A stretch of 64,000 bases of DNA from Bradyrhizobium lablabi (GCF_018131005.1 NZ_JAFCJK010000010.1:208771-272770); one strand, 5' to 3'; positions 41,046-50,105 are shown, counted from the stretch's first letter. Notes: generated by a model from the letters alone, not told the origin. Program-made: numbers and translations.

Positions 41046-41585
41046 CTAGCTTGGAAACCGTGCCGCGTTCGCTTCCAGCGGCAACGCCAGCGCGTTGGCG
41101 AGATACGACACCGTGCGATAGAAGCCGCACAGCAGGATGATCTCCAGGATTTTGTCGTCGTCGTGATGCGCCGACAGCGCCGCGAATTCGCCATCGCTCA
41201 AGGTTGCGCGCGCATGCAGCGCGTCGACCGCCGCGATCACCGCCTGCTCGGCCATCGACCAGCAGGCGGCGCCGGCCGCGCCGCGCACCGTGGCATTGAT
41301 TTGCTCACCAGTCAGCCGCGCGGCCTCGGCAAATGCCGTGACATGCGCGCCCCATTCATATTCGCATCCGTTGAGCGCGCAGGTGCGGTCGATCACGATC
41401 TCGCGCTCCCTGAGCGACAGCGGGCCGCGATCGAGCAGGCTGCCGCCGCGAAACTTCTCCCAGGCGCGCGGATGTGCAGCGATGACGCGGAACAGCAGGA
41501 GCGGCGGCGCGCCGCGCATGATGCGATCGAATTGCTGCTGAATGTCGACCGCGTAAGGCGGCTCGAGCGGCGCGATGCGTGACAT
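41046..41585 (-). CDS. Carboxymuconolactone decarboxylase family protein
   Basis: This 179-aa all-helical protein contains the CMD/AhpD core REREIVIDRTCALNGCEYEWGAH (quoted here only as its ends: REREIVI and CEYEWGAH). Two cysteines lie 5 apart, rather than the CxxC of AhpD. Members are peroxidase-like or decarboxylating proteins. It is divergent from an HxlR regulator, and a perfect dyad operator lies between them, implying direct control by that regulator. Redox responsiveness is an inference from the pairing. Confidence 0.82.
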   Translation of the reverse strand: MSRIAPLEPPYAVDIQQQFDRIMRGAPPLLLFRVIAAHPRAWEKFRGGSLLDRGPLSLREREIVIDRTCALNGCEYEWGAHVTAFAEAARLTGEQINATVRGAAGAACWSMAEQAVIAAVDALHARATLSDGEFAALSAHHDDDKILEIILLCGFYRTVSYLANALALPLEANAARFPS

Positions 41586-41610
41586 GGCCCGATGTCCTCG
41601 CTACATTTAC

Positions 41611-41627
41611 TGTAGCAACACGCTACA
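41611..41627. promoter_or_regulatory. Perfect dyad operator between the CMD gene and hxlR
   Basis: TGTAGC-AACAC-GCTACA is a perfect 6-5-6 inverted repeat in the 77-base divergent gap. HxlR-family regulators bind such dyads; the site would control both genes. Confidence 0.7.
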
Positions 41628-41662
41628 ATATCCGTAGCGCAACGCAAGGGAGATTTGCCCGA

Positions 41663-42010
41663 ATGGCGACGCAAGCACGGGGGTCGAAACAACGGTCGGT
41701 GCGCGGCTCACGGACCGGCCGGCCGATCATGGTGCTGTTGGACCTGCTCGGCCGGCGCTGGACCCTGAGGATCATCTGGGAATTGCGCGAGGCGACGCTG
41801 ACTTCGCGCGCGCTGCGCACCGCCTGCGACGAGGCCTCGCCGGCGATCGTGCAGACACGGCTGACCGAACTGCGCGAAGCCGGGTTTGTCGAGCTGACCG
41901 GCGATGGCTATCGCCTCACTGCATTCGGCCGGGAGCTGTTCCAGACCTTCGCGCCGCTCCATCGCTTTGCGGAGCGTTGGGGCAAAGCGAGCTACCACCG
42001 GGTGTCGTAG
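41663..42010 (+). CDS. HxlR-family transcriptional regulator
   Basis: The 115-aa protein is a single winged helix of the HxlR type (GRRWTLRIIWELREATLTSR near residues 28-47, IVQTRLTELREAGFVE). Unlike many HxlR proteins it lacks the N-terminal cysteine (only Cys near DEAS), so thiol sensing is unlikely through the classical site. The ATG at 41663 begins the basic leader. It probably autoregulates and controls the divergent CMD gene. Its 3' end overlaps the convergent next gene by 19 bases. Confidence 0.85.
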   Translation: MATQARGSKQRSVRGSRTGRPIMVLLDLLGRRWTLRIIWELREATLTSRALRTACDEASPAIVQTRLTELREAGFVELTGDGYRLTAFGRELFQTFAPLHRFAERWGKASYHRVS

Positions 42011-42699
42011 TACTCCAACATCGTTTGAGACTTGATCTGCTCGCACTGCCACACTCCCGCAGGCCGCGATGGATCGCCGGGAACGCCTTCAATCGAGAGC
42101 GTTCGACCGCTCCTGTCCCAAACCATTTCGCGCTTCTGCTGCTCCTCGGATAGACGACTATCCGATAGGCGGAATCGAACGCGATCGCCCTCGACCTTGT
42201 CGATCTTTCCATCATAAGACGGCCCGTGCTGTCGCTGAAGGAGGACCTTTGCTGAAGCGGTATCGAACGTGTAGCGCGACTCAGCCGGAGGCGTATCGCA
42301 GCGAATGGAGGCAGGGTTCAGGATTTCCGTCGCCTCCCGGAAGCTGAGGATGCTCCTTGCCTCTACGGCCCGACACGGATGGCTAAGCCATGGTCTGAAG
42401 GGGTCATCTGAAATCCCGGGCCAGACCACTCGCTTCGCAGCAGAATCCCAGATGAAATGAAGACGGCCCGGGTGAACTCTCAGCGCGACCTCGAGACCGT
42501 GATCGCCGACCTCGACGATTTCTCCCGAGTACAGATTGGCCGGCGAAGCGCTCTCGAACACCACTCGCTTCGAATCGGGATCGAAAGTCGAATAGTAGAC
42601 CTTCGGCGGATTACCGGCCTCGCATTGGATGGAAAACGGTTCGGAAGTAGCGGTGCCGACCGTTATGAACAGGATAAAGAGTGCAAGCCAGGGTTTCAT
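41992..42699 (-). CDS. Secreted protein with two internally repeated domains, unknown function
   Basis: The 235-aa product has a signal peptide (MKPWLALFILFITVGTATS). Two homologous halves of about 100 residues follow. Each opens with a Cys-containing strand (SIQCEAGNP; SIRCDTPPA), has TFDPDSKRVVF or TFDTASAKVLL, then GEIVEVGDHGLEVAL or GKIDKVEGDRVRFRL, FIWDSAAKRVVWPGI or MVWDRSGRTLSIEGV, and a closing Cys. One disulfide per domain is likely. I do not recognise the family. The stop overlaps that of hxlR on the other strand. Confidence 0.75.
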   Translation of the reverse strand: MKPWLALFILFITVGTATSEPFSIQCEAGNPPKVYYSTFDPDSKRVVFESASPANLYSGEIVEVGDHGLEVALRVHPGRLHFIWDSAAKRVVWPGISDDPFRPWLSHPCRAVEARSILSFREATEILNPASIRCDTPPAESRYTFDTASAKVLLQRQHGPSYDGKIDKVEGDRVRFRLSDSRLSEEQQKREMVWDRSGRTLSIEGVPGDPSRPAGVWQCEQIKSQTMLEYYDTRW

Positions 42700-42751
42700 T
42701 CCCTGACGTTAGCGCCCAAATCTGATGAGTTGGTTACAGCTTCCAGTCAAA

Positions 42752-43198
42752 CTAAGCCGCAGCCACCGTCAGGCTCGCGCCGTCGGCGCTGATGATCTTC
42801 ACCCGGCTGCCGGCCGGTGCATCAGGGCCGGCGACGCGCCAGATCGTGTCGTCGATCCGCACGGTGCCTGATCCGTCCACGATCGGTTTCTCCAGCGTGA
42901 ATTCGCGGCCGATCAAGGCCTGGGTGCGACGATTGAGGAACGGGTTGCTCTTGCTGGCCTCCCTTGCGCTCCGGGCGAAATGCCGCCAGACCGGCACGGC
43001 GGCGGCAGCGAAAACCGCGAACATCAGGAGCTGCGCCTGCCAGGACGGATTGATCGCAAACGACAGCAACCCGACCAGCAGCGCCGCGAGCCCGAGCCAG
43101 AACAGAAATACGCCGGGCGCAGCGACCTCCAGCGCCATCAGCACAAAGCCGAAGATCAGCCAGTTCCAGGTACCTAATGTTGTAAACATCTCGGCCAT
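42752..43198 (-). CDS. NfeD-family membrane protein, short form
   Basis: The 148-aa product has two to three membrane segments (LIFGFVLMALEVAAPGVFLF and LAALLVGLLSFAI, AQLLMFAVFAAAAVPV) followed by a C-terminal OB-fold (about 90-148; LIGREFTLEKPIVDGSGTVR, IWRVAGPDAPAGSRVKI). It lacks the serine-protease domain of long NfeD. Such proteins partner with stomatin-like SPFH proteins in membrane quality control; the SPFH gene is immediately upstream on the same strand. Confidence 0.85.
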   Translation of the reverse strand: MAEMFTTLGTWNWLIFGFVLMALEVAAPGVFLFWLGLAALLVGLLSFAINPSWQAQLLMFAVFAAAAVPVWRHFARSAREASKSNPFLNRRTQALIGREFTLEKPIVDGSGTVRIDDTIWRVAGPDAPAGSRVKIISADGASLTVAAA

Positions 43199-43288
43199 GA
43201 TGCGACCTCTACAAATGCCCCCACAGCGGTGATGCACCCCTGCTCCGCATGCCCCCTTCTCCGCTTACCAGAGAGCCGCGAAACCACC

Positions 43289-44290
43289 CTATCGCTGCTG
43301 CGTCGGCGCCGGAGGCGGCGTCGGGCCCGACGGCGGCACGGAGCCGCGCCGCGCGGCCGCGGCCGCGGACACCGCGCTCTCGCCGAACGTCGCACGGGCG
43401 ATCTCGCCGATGCCGGCAAGCGAGCCGAGCACGCTCGACGTCTCGATCGGCAGCATCAGCACCTTCTGGTTCGGCGACTCCGCAAGCTGTCCGAACGCCT
43501 TGATGTATTTGTCGGCGATGAAATAGTTCAGCGCGGCGACATCGCCCTTGGCGATCGCATCGGAAACCATCTGCGTCGCCCTGGCCTCGGCTTCGGCGAG
43601 ACGCTCGCGCGCCTCCGCGTCGCGGAAGGCGGCTTCGCGGCGGCCTTCGGCCTGCAGGATCTGGCCCTGCTTGGCGCCCTCCGCGCGCAGGATCTCCGAC
43701 TGCCGCTGCCCTTCCGCTTGCAAAATGTCGGCGCGCTTGACTCGCTCGGCCTTCATCTGCCGGCCCATCGCCTCGACGAGGTCTGCGGGCGGCACGATGT
43801 CCTTGATCTCTATGCGGTTGACCTTCAGGCCCCAGGGCGAGACCGCGGCATCGACAACGCGCAGCAGCCGTTCGTTGATCTCGTCACGATGCGACAGCAC
43901 CTGATCGAGGTCCATCGAGCCCATCACCGAACGGATGTTGGTCATGGTCAACACGATGATCGCCTGCTCGAGGTTGGCGACCTCATAGCTCGCCTTTGCC
44001 GCATCGAACACCTGGAAGAACGCAACGCCGTCCACTGTCACGGTGGCGTTGTCCTTGGTGATCACTTCCTGTTCGGGAATGTTGATCACCTGCTCCATCA
44101 TGTTGATCTTGCGCCCGACGCGATCGAAATAGGGCACGATCAGGTTGAGCCCCGGCGCCAGCGTGCGGGTGTATTTGCCGAATCGCTCGATGGTCCAGTC
44201 ATAGCCTTGTGGAACGGTCTTGATCCCGGCGAACAGCGTGACAATGACGAGAAGTACCAGCGCGATCGCGAAAATATCGAAACCAGTCAT
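43289..44290 (-). CDS. SPFH/band-7 membrane protein (QmcA/stomatin-like)
   Basis: The 333-aa protein has one N-terminal membrane helix (FDIFAIALVLLVIVTLFAG). An SPFH domain follows (about 25-190; VPQGYDWTIERFGKYTRTL, VNRIEIKDIVPPADL), then a long Glu/Ala/Arg coiled coil (about 190-265) and a Pro-rich tail. It is expected to oligomerise at the inner membrane and organise or regulate proteases. It precedes the NfeD gene by 90 bases, a conserved pairing. Start ATG 44290 begins the membrane helix; an upstream in-frame ATG adds 20 residues. Confidence 0.88.
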   Translation of the reverse strand: MTGFDIFAIALVLLVIVTLFAGIKTVPQGYDWTIERFGKYTRTLAPGLNLIVPYFDRVGRKINMMEQVINIPEQEVITKDNATVTVDGVAFFQVFDAAKASYEVANLEQAIIVLTMTNIRSVMGSMDLDQVLSHRDEINERLLRVVDAAVSPWGLKVNRIEIKDIVPPADLVEAMGRQMKAERVKRADILQAEGQRQSEILRAEGAKQGQILQAEGRREAAFRDAEARERLAEAEARATQMVSDAIAKGDVAALNYFIADKYIKAFGQLAESPNQKVLMLPIETSSVLGSLAGIGEIARATFGESAVSAAAAARRGSVPPSGPTPPPAPTQQR

Positions 44291-44499
44291 GAAGTCCTCC
44301 AAAGCCGGCAAAACCGTTGCCGGGCACGGCCGTGCATTGGTCTGCACCACCGTTACGCCGGTTCAGCCCGGCTGTCGTTATGACTATTACGTAGGGAGGC
44401 TTTTGCCGGCCGCCAGATGCTTGAAAGGTGAATGGACGCTGTCCGGGCGTGCTTCACGGAACGTTAACAACCGGATCCAGCCTTCTCAAATCCAGGCTT

Positions 44500-45537
44500 T
44501 CAAATCCAGCCTTGCAGCTCCCGCAGGACGAGGCGGCGGATCACATCCATGCCGCCGACGCTGTCGTTGAGGCAGGGGATCGCCGCGAACTGCTCGCCAC
44601 CGGCGTGCTTGAAAATCTCGGCATTTTCCTGCGCGATCTCTTCCAGCGTCTCCAGGCAATCGGCCGCGAAGCCCGGCGTGACCACCGCGATGCGCCGCAC
44701 ACCATCCTTCGCCAACCTTTCAACCGTCTTGTCGGTGTAGGGCTGCAGCCACTCGTCGTTGCCGAAGCGGGACTGGAAGGTCAGGATCAGCTTCGATGCG
44801 TCAAGGCCAAGCCGCTTGCGCAATGCGTCCGTCGTCGCCATGCAGTGCGCCAAATAGGGATCACCCTTCTCGACGTATGCCTTCGGCATGCCGTGAAACG
44901 ACGCGACGACGATCTCGGGGCGGAACGGTAGCGCGGCAAGATGCATATTGATCGAGGCTGCCAGCGCCTCGATGTAGTCGGGATTGTCGTAATAGGGCGG
45001 CGTCACCCGCAGGACCGGCTGCGCGCGCATGCCGGCCAGCACGCGAAACACCTCGTCGCAGACGGTTGCCGACGTCGCGGCCGAATATTGCGGATAGAGA
45101 GGCACAACGAGCAGGCGGCTGCAGCCTTGCGCCGCGAGCGCCGCGATGCGCGACTGTATCGAAGGATTGCCATAGCGCATCGCCCAGTCGACCACGACGT
45201 GATCGTGATCGGCGATATCGGCGGCGAGCTTTTCGGCCTGCGAGCGCGTGATCGTCTTGAGCGGGGACTCGTTCCGCGCCGCGTTCCAGATCTTCTGGTA
45301 GTCGCGCGCCTTGGCACGCGGGCGGACGCGCAGGATGATGCCGTTGAGGATCAGCTTCCACAGCAGGCCCTGATCCTCGATCACGCGCGGATCGGACAGG
45401 AACTCCCTCAAATAAACCCGCACACCCGCGGCGTCGGCGGTATCGGGCGTGCCGAGATTGACCAGCAGAACGCCGACGCGCTCAGGCGCCGCTTCCGCGG
45501 CCGGCTTTGCGTTCTCGAAGGGCATGACCGTGCTCAT
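44500..45537 (-). CDS. hemH: Ferrochelatase
   Basis: The 345-aa protein carries ferrochelatase landmarks: GVLLVNLGTPD near the N-terminus, VVPLYPQYSAAT, the metal-site histidine in VASFHGMPK (about 205), and TFQSRFGNDEWLQPYT (about 258-273). It inserts ferrous iron into protoporphyrin IX, the last step of heme synthesis, at the inner membrane face. ATG 45537 gives the normal length; the frame is open 39 bases further. It is divergent from the MAPEG gene. Confidence 0.95.
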   Translation of the reverse strand: MSTVMPFENAKPAAEAAPERVGVLLVNLGTPDTADAAGVRVYLREFLSDPRVIEDQGLLWKLILNGIILRVRPRAKARDYQKIWNAARNESPLKTITRSQAEKLAADIADHDHVVVDWAMRYGNPSIQSRIAALAAQGCSRLLVVPLYPQYSAATSATVCDEVFRVLAGMRAQPVLRVTPPYYDNPDYIEALAASINMHLAALPFRPEIVVASFHGMPKAYVEKGDPYLAHCMATTDALRKRLGLDASKLILTFQSRFGNDEWLQPYTDKTVERLAKDGVRRIAVVTPGFAADCLETLEEIAQENAEIFKHAGGEQFAAIPCLNDSVGGMDVIRRLVLRELQGWI

Positions 45538-45621
45538 GACGGCGTTGGGCTTCGCGCGTCGCCCGATCCTTGTCAAGCCGAGTGCCGGTTCGCTACCTTC
45601 CGTCCCAACATGAGAGGAACC

Positions 45622-46020
45622 ATGACGGTCGCCGAATTGTGCGTCTTCGGGACGCTGATGCTCTCGCTCCTGACGATCGCATCGGTCAAATGGATTGGCT
45701 TCCGCCGGTTCGACAATTCCCGGCCACGCGACCCCGTCTTCTACGACGATCCGATCCGCTCACGCGCCCTCGGCGCCCACCAGAACGGCATCGAGGCCTT
45801 CCCGTTCTTCGCCGTCGCCGTGCTGCTCGCCGAATTCCGCCTCGGCCCGCTGCGGCTGATCGATGAACTCGCCGTGCTGTTCCTGATCGTGCGCATCGCC
45901 TACGTCTTCACCTATGTCGGCAACCGTCCGACACTGCGCTCGATCCTCTGGAGCATCGGTTTTGCGATCAATATCGCGATCTTCTTCCTGCCGGCGATCA
46001 AGGGGTATTTGCCGGCGTGA
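45622..46020 (+). CDS. MAPEG-family membrane protein
   Basis: The 132-aa product has four membrane helices (ELCVFGTLMLSLLTIASV; AFPFFAVAVLLAEF; LAVLFLIVRIAYVFTYV; FAINIAIFFLPAI). The MAPEG motif GAHQNGIEAFPFF includes the conserved Arg/Asn region preceding it, and RPTLRSILW closes the third loop. Eukaryotic relatives are glutathione-dependent transferases; bacterial roles are mostly unknown. Start 45622 follows GAGAGGAA. Confidence 0.85.
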   Translation: MTVAELCVFGTLMLSLLTIASVKWIGFRRFDNSRPRDPVFYDDPIRSRALGAHQNGIEAFPFFAVAVLLAEFRLGPLRLIDELAVLFLIVRIAYVFTYVGNRPTLRSILWSIGFAINIAIFFLPAIKGYLPA

Positions 46021-46056
46021 TCCGTCATCCTGAGAGCCATATCTGGGATCGAGAGC

Positions 46057-47253
46057 TCAGAAGCACGTGACCCGCTCGGCCGCGACATAGCCGAACAATA
46101 GCCCAAGCCCGAACAGCAGCACGAGCCCGGCGGCGGCGAATTCCAGGCCGCGCATGATCAGCACACCGCCGCCGTCGCGCGCCGCGCTCAGGCGTTCGGC
46201 CATCCCGCGCGCCGACACCGCGACGATGGCGATCGCCGCGACGGTAATGGCGGTGCCGAGCCCCATCACGAAGGTCGCGGCAATTCCGGCCCAGAACAGA
46301 CCCTGCGCCAGCGCGAACACCAGGACCAGGATCGCACCTGAGCAGGGCCGGATGCCGACCGCGACAATCGCGCTCAGGCCGCGTTGCCAGCCGCCTGGGC
46401 CGGCGAGCTCGGCAGGCGTCGGCCCGTGCGAATGGCCGCAATGCTCGTCGTGGACGTGGAGGGGGTCGTGGCCGTGCGCGTGGTCATGGTGATGACCGTG
46501 GTCATGGTGATGACCGGGGTCATGGTGATGACCGGGGTCATGGTGATGACCGGGATCACGGTGGTGACCGGGATCACGGTGGTGACCGGGGTCATGATGT
46601 TCATGCGCGTGATGGTGGTGGTCCTGGACGCCGTGGCCATGATCGTGGTGGTGATGTGCCCCCGCCACTGCCAGCGCCGGCCGTGGCGCCTGCAGCGCGC
46701 GAACAAAACCGCCGCCCTTGACCCAGACCAGGCGCACGCCGAACGCGGCAATCAGCCCGTAGCTCGCGATCTCGATCGCCTTCTCGGCCCCGCACATGGT
46801 CTTGGCGGTCGCATTGAGCAGCCAGGCGAAGATCCCGACGACCACGACCGCGACCAGCGACTGGAGCAGCGCCGATGCAAACGACAGCACGATGCCGCGG
46901 CGCGCGGTCTCACGGTTGGCGACCAGATAGGACGAGATCACCGCCTTGCCGTGGCCGGGGCCGGCGGCGTGGAAAATCCCGTATGCAAAGGAAATCGCAA
47001 GCAGCGTCCACACCGCCGAGCCGTCGGATTTGGCGGCACGGATCGTCGCCGACATCTCTCGATAGAATTCCGACTGTTTTGCCAACAGCCATCCGACAAC
47101 GCCGCCGGCCTGCGGCTCGGCCGCCGCGCGCGGCGCCCCGAACGGGCTCTGCGCCAACAGGGCATGGGTCGCCGCATCGAACGCAACCGCCGCCGTCAGC
47201 ACGGCGATGGCGGCGGCAACGCCATGCAGCAGGCGGGATGACGTTACCGTCAT
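46057..47253 (-). CDS. NicO/RcnA-family nickel-cobalt transporter with a long histidine loop
   Basis: The 398-aa protein has about six membrane helices. An N-terminal half contains AYGIFHAAGPGHGKAVISSYL (end motifs AYGIFHAAGPGHGK and VISSYL), and a C-terminal half starts SAIVAVGIRPCSGAILVLVF. The HxxxxGHG and RPC-SG signatures define the NicO/RcnA group. Between the halves is a loop of some 75 residues built largely of HHHDPG and HHRDPG units, apt for binding Ni, Co or Zn. The ATG overlaps the DUF1007 stop (ATGA), and the adjacent DUF1007 protein is a usual partner. Direction of transport, efflux or uptake, is not decidable here. Confidence 0.85.
   Translation of the reverse strand: MTVTSSRLLHGVAAAIAVLTAAVAFDAATHALLAQSPFGAPRAAAEPQAGGVVGWLLAKQSEFYREMSATIRAAKSDGSAVWTLLAISFAYGIFHAAGPGHGKAVISSYLVANRETARRGIVLSFASALLQSLVAVVVVGIFAWLLNATAKTMCGAEKAIEIASYGLIAAFGVRLVWVKGGGFVRALQAPRPALAVAGAHHHHDHGHGVQDHHHHAHEHHDPGHHRDPGHHRDPGHHHDPGHHHDPGHHHDHGHHHDHAHGHDPLHVHDEHCGHSHGPTPAELAGPGGWQRGLSAIVAVGIRPCSGAILVLVFALAQGLFWAGIAATFVMGLGTAITVAAIAIVAVSARGMAERLSAARDGGGVLIMRGLEFAAAGLVLLFGLGLLFGYVAAERVTCF
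46480..46600 (-). repeat. In-frame 18-bp tandem repeats coding the histidine loop
   Basis: About six and a half copies of an 18-base unit (plus-strand GGTCATGGTGATGACCGG with variants) encode repeated HHHDPG/HHRDPG. The exact-length units suggest slippage-driven changes in loop length. Confidence 0.85.
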
Positions 47254-47897
47254 GGGCATTCCACCACGATCTTGTTGGCGAACATGGCGCCGAATCCGCC
47301 GCCGTCGCCATTCATGAAGTTCTGCTCGCCGAGCTTCTGCGCGCTGGCGGTGCCGTCGTTCGGCCGCATGAACTGCATCTTGCAGTCGGCCGGCGCGCCG
47401 ACCAGCTTGACCGGATCCTTGTCGGCATATTTGAAGTCGATGAAGAAGGAGGGATCGAACACCTCGAGGGAGAGCTGCTTCGCCTTGAACGGCGCCTTCA
47501 TCGGCAGGGTGAAATGCAGCGTCAGCGCCGTATCCTTGTATTCGAGGTAGTAGTCGACCGGCTCCAGGAATTTCTGCTTCTTGCCGTCGGCCTTGGCGAA
47601 GGAGAAGTAGGCGAACTCCTTGAGCGACTCGACATTGGTCTGCGCAAGCGGCCCGAGCTCCTCGCGGCTGTAGGCCCCCTTGGTCTTGGCCTCGATGCCC
47701 TGCAGCGCATAGGTCGAGAACATGTCGTCGAAGGTCCAGGCATGGCGAACGCCGGTGACGGTGCCGTCGGGCGCGTAGATCAGCTCGCTCCTGGCGGTGA
47801 TCCAGACATGGGGATGGGCGTCCGCTGCGCCCGCGCCGAGCGCGACGGCATCGGCAAGGCACAAGATCCCGATCAGCTTGCGCAGCGCGCGCCTCAC
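47250..47897 (-). CDS. DUF1007 periplasmic protein linked to the NicO transporter
   Basis: The 215-aa product has a signal peptide ending near GAADA, followed by HPHVWITARSELIY, the DUF1007 signature with paired histidines that form a natural metal-binding N-terminus after cleavage. Later motifs are AWTFDDMFSTYAL and YFSFAKADGKKQKF. It starts with GTG, 2 bases after the dcp stop, and overlaps the transporter start (ATGA). I infer it delivers or accepts metal for the NicO protein in the periplasm. Confidence 0.85.
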   Translation of the reverse strand: MRRALRKLIGILCLADAVALGAGAADAHPHVWITARSELIYAPDGTVTGVRHAWTFDDMFSTYALQGIEAKTKGAYSREELGPLAQTNVESLKEFAYFSFAKADGKKQKFLEPVDYYLEYKDTALTLHFTLPMKAPFKAKQLSLEVFDPSFFIDFKYADKDPVKLVGAPADCKMQFMRPNDGTASAQKLGEQNFMNGDGGGFGAMFANKIVVECP

Positions 47898-47899
47898 CT

Positions 47900-49975
47900 T
47901 CAGGCCGCCTCTGGCGCCGTGAGCAGGCCGCGGCGGCGCAACAGCGCATCCGGCTCCGGCTCGCGGCCGCGGAAGGCGACATAGGCCTCCTCCGGATCGC
48001 GCGAGCCGCCCGATGAGTAGATGTCGTCATGCAGCCGCCTGGCGGTCGCGGGGTCGAAGATGTCGCCGGCTTCCTCGAAGGCGCCGAAGGCGTCGGCGTC
48101 CATCACCTCGGACCACATGTAGCTGTAATAGCCCGAGGCATAGTGGTCGCCTGAGAAGATGTGCCCGAACTGGGTTGGCCGGTGCCGCAGGGAGATTTCC
48201 GCCGGCATCCCGATCTTCTCCAATTCCTTCTGTTCGAACGCCCGGACGTCGCGGCTGGCTGACGCCGGCTGGGTGTGGAATTCGAGGTCGACCAGCGCCG
48301 AGGAGACGAATTCGACCGTCGCAAAGCTCTGGTTGAACTTGCGCGCGGCGAGGAAGCGCTTGAGCAGATCGTCCGGCAGCGGCTCGCCGCTCCGGTAGTG
48401 CCGGGCGAAGCGCTGCAGCACTTGCGGCTGCTCCTGCCAGTGTTCGTAGAGCTGCGAGGGCAGTTCGACGAAGTCGGTGAAGACGGAGGTCCCCGCCAGC
48501 GACGGATAGGTCACATCGGACAGCATGCCGTGCAGGCCGTGGCCGAACTCGTGGAACAGGGTTCGCGCGTCGTCGGGCGACAGCAGCGATGGCGCGCCAT
48601 CGGCCCCCTTGGCGAAGTTGCAGACATTGATGACGAGCGGCGCTACGGCGCCGTCGAGCTTTTGCTGGTCGCGCAGCGAAGTCATCCAGGCGCCGGAGCG
48701 CTTGGAGGGCCTGGCGAAGTAGTCGCCGTAGAACAGCGCCTTGTGCTTGCCGTCACGGTCCCTGACCTCCCAGACCCGCACGTCCGGGTGCCAGACCGGG
48801 ATATCCTTGCGCTCCTCGAAGGTGATGCCGAACAGGCGGGTGGCACAGTCGAAGGCAGCCTCGATCATGTGGTCGAGCACCAGATAGGGCTTGATCGCGG
48901 CGTCGTCGAAATTGGCTTTGGCCTGCCGCAGCTTTTCGGCGTAGTAGCGCCAGTCCCAGGGCGCCAGCGCGAAGTTGCCACCCTCCTCGGCGATCAGCGC
49001 CTGCAGCGCGTCGCGGTCGGCCAGAGCCCGCTCCCGTGCCGGCTTCCAGACCCGCTCCAAAAGACCACGCACCGCCTCGGGCGTCTTGGCCATGGAGTCT
49101 TCCAGACGGTAGGCGGCGTAGGTCGGGTAGCCCAGGATCCTGGCGCTCTCCTCGCGGAGCTGAAGGATCTCCACGATGGCCGCGTTGTTGTCGTTGGCAT
49201 TGCCATTGTCGCCGCGTGCGGTGAAGGCCTTGTAGACCTTCTCGCGCAGCTCGCGGCGGTCCGAGCTCTGCAGGAACGGCTCGACCGAGGAGCGCGACAG
49301 CGTCACGATCGCCTTGCCGGCCATGCCGCGCTCTTCCGCCGCAGCCTTCGCCGCCGCCACATATGTGTCGGAGAGACCGGCGCGGTCATCCTCGCCAAGC
49401 TCCATGAACCACTCCTGCTCGTCGCCGAGCAGATGGTGGCTGAACGAGGTGCCGAGATTGGCGAGACGCTCGTTGATCTCGGCCATACGGGCTTTGGCGG
49501 CATCGTCGAGCCCCGCACCGGCGCGGTGGAAGCGGGTGTAGGTACGCTCCAGCAGCCGCTTCTGCTCGCCGGTCAGGCCAACCGAGGAGCGCTTCTCGTG
49601 CAGCATGGCGATGCGGCCAAACAGCACCGCGTTCATCATGATCGGATTCCAGTGCCGCGCCATCCTGAGCGACACCTCCTTGTCGATCTCGAGGATCGCC
49701 GGGTTCGAATGCGCCGAAACCAGGTCGTAGAACACGGCGGCGACCTTGGACAGCAGCTTGCCGGAGCGCTCCAGCGCGGTGATGGTGTTTGCGAAGTCGG
49801 GCAACGTCGGGTCATGGGTGATGGCGGCGATTTCGGCCGAATGATCGGCAAAGGCCTGCTCGAAGGCCGGGAGGAAATGCTCCGGCTTGATCTCGGCGAA
49901 GGGTGGCGTCTCGAACGGCGTCTGCCATGCCTTCAGGAGTGGGTTTGCCTGAACCTGTGCGCTGGTTTCCGACAT
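47900..49975 (-). CDS. dcp: Peptidyl-dipeptidase Dcp (M3 metallopeptidase)
   Basis: The 691-aa protein follows E. coli Dcp nearly along its whole length (PDFANTITALERSGKLL near the start, IPVWHPDVRVWEV in the middle). It has the zinc site HEFGHGLHG with a downstream Glu region and the closing RRRGLL. It removes dipeptides from peptide C-termini in the cytoplasm. ATG 49975 is the family start; the long open frame upstream is an artefact. It is the first gene of a dcp-DUF1007-NicO run with gaps of 2 and -4 bases, an unexpected link between a zinc peptidase and metal transport. Confidence 0.92.
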   Translation of the reverse strand: MSETSAQVQANPLLKAWQTPFETPPFAEIKPEHFLPAFEQAFADHSAEIAAITHDPTLPDFANTITALERSGKLLSKVAAVFYDLVSAHSNPAILEIDKEVSLRMARHWNPIMMNAVLFGRIAMLHEKRSSVGLTGEQKRLLERTYTRFHRAGAGLDDAAKARMAEINERLANLGTSFSHHLLGDEQEWFMELGEDDRAGLSDTYVAAAKAAAEERGMAGKAIVTLSRSSVEPFLQSSDRRELREKVYKAFTARGDNGNANDNNAAIVEILQLREESARILGYPTYAAYRLEDSMAKTPEAVRGLLERVWKPARERALADRDALQALIAEEGGNFALAPWDWRYYAEKLRQAKANFDDAAIKPYLVLDHMIEAAFDCATRLFGITFEERKDIPVWHPDVRVWEVRDRDGKHKALFYGDYFARPSKRSGAWMTSLRDQQKLDGAVAPLVINVCNFAKGADGAPSLLSPDDARTLFHEFGHGLHGMLSDVTYPSLAGTSVFTDFVELPSQLYEHWQEQPQVLQRFARHYRSGEPLPDDLLKRFLAARKFNQSFATVEFVSSALVDLEFHTQPASASRDVRAFEQKELEKIGMPAEISLRHRPTQFGHIFSGDHYASGYYSYMWSEVMDADAFGAFEEAGDIFDPATARRLHDDIYSSGGSRDPEEAYVAFRGREPEPDALLRRRGLLTAPEAA

Positions 49976-50105
49976 CAGATGTCCCGTTTTTCGCCTCAAA
50001 ATGAAACCCCAATCTATATCACGCGATGCGGCATTTTTGGGCCTTTTGCGCTTGATAGATGGACCCTTTTCGGAGAGATTGCGCCCCCTGAACAGGACCT
50101 GTCCC

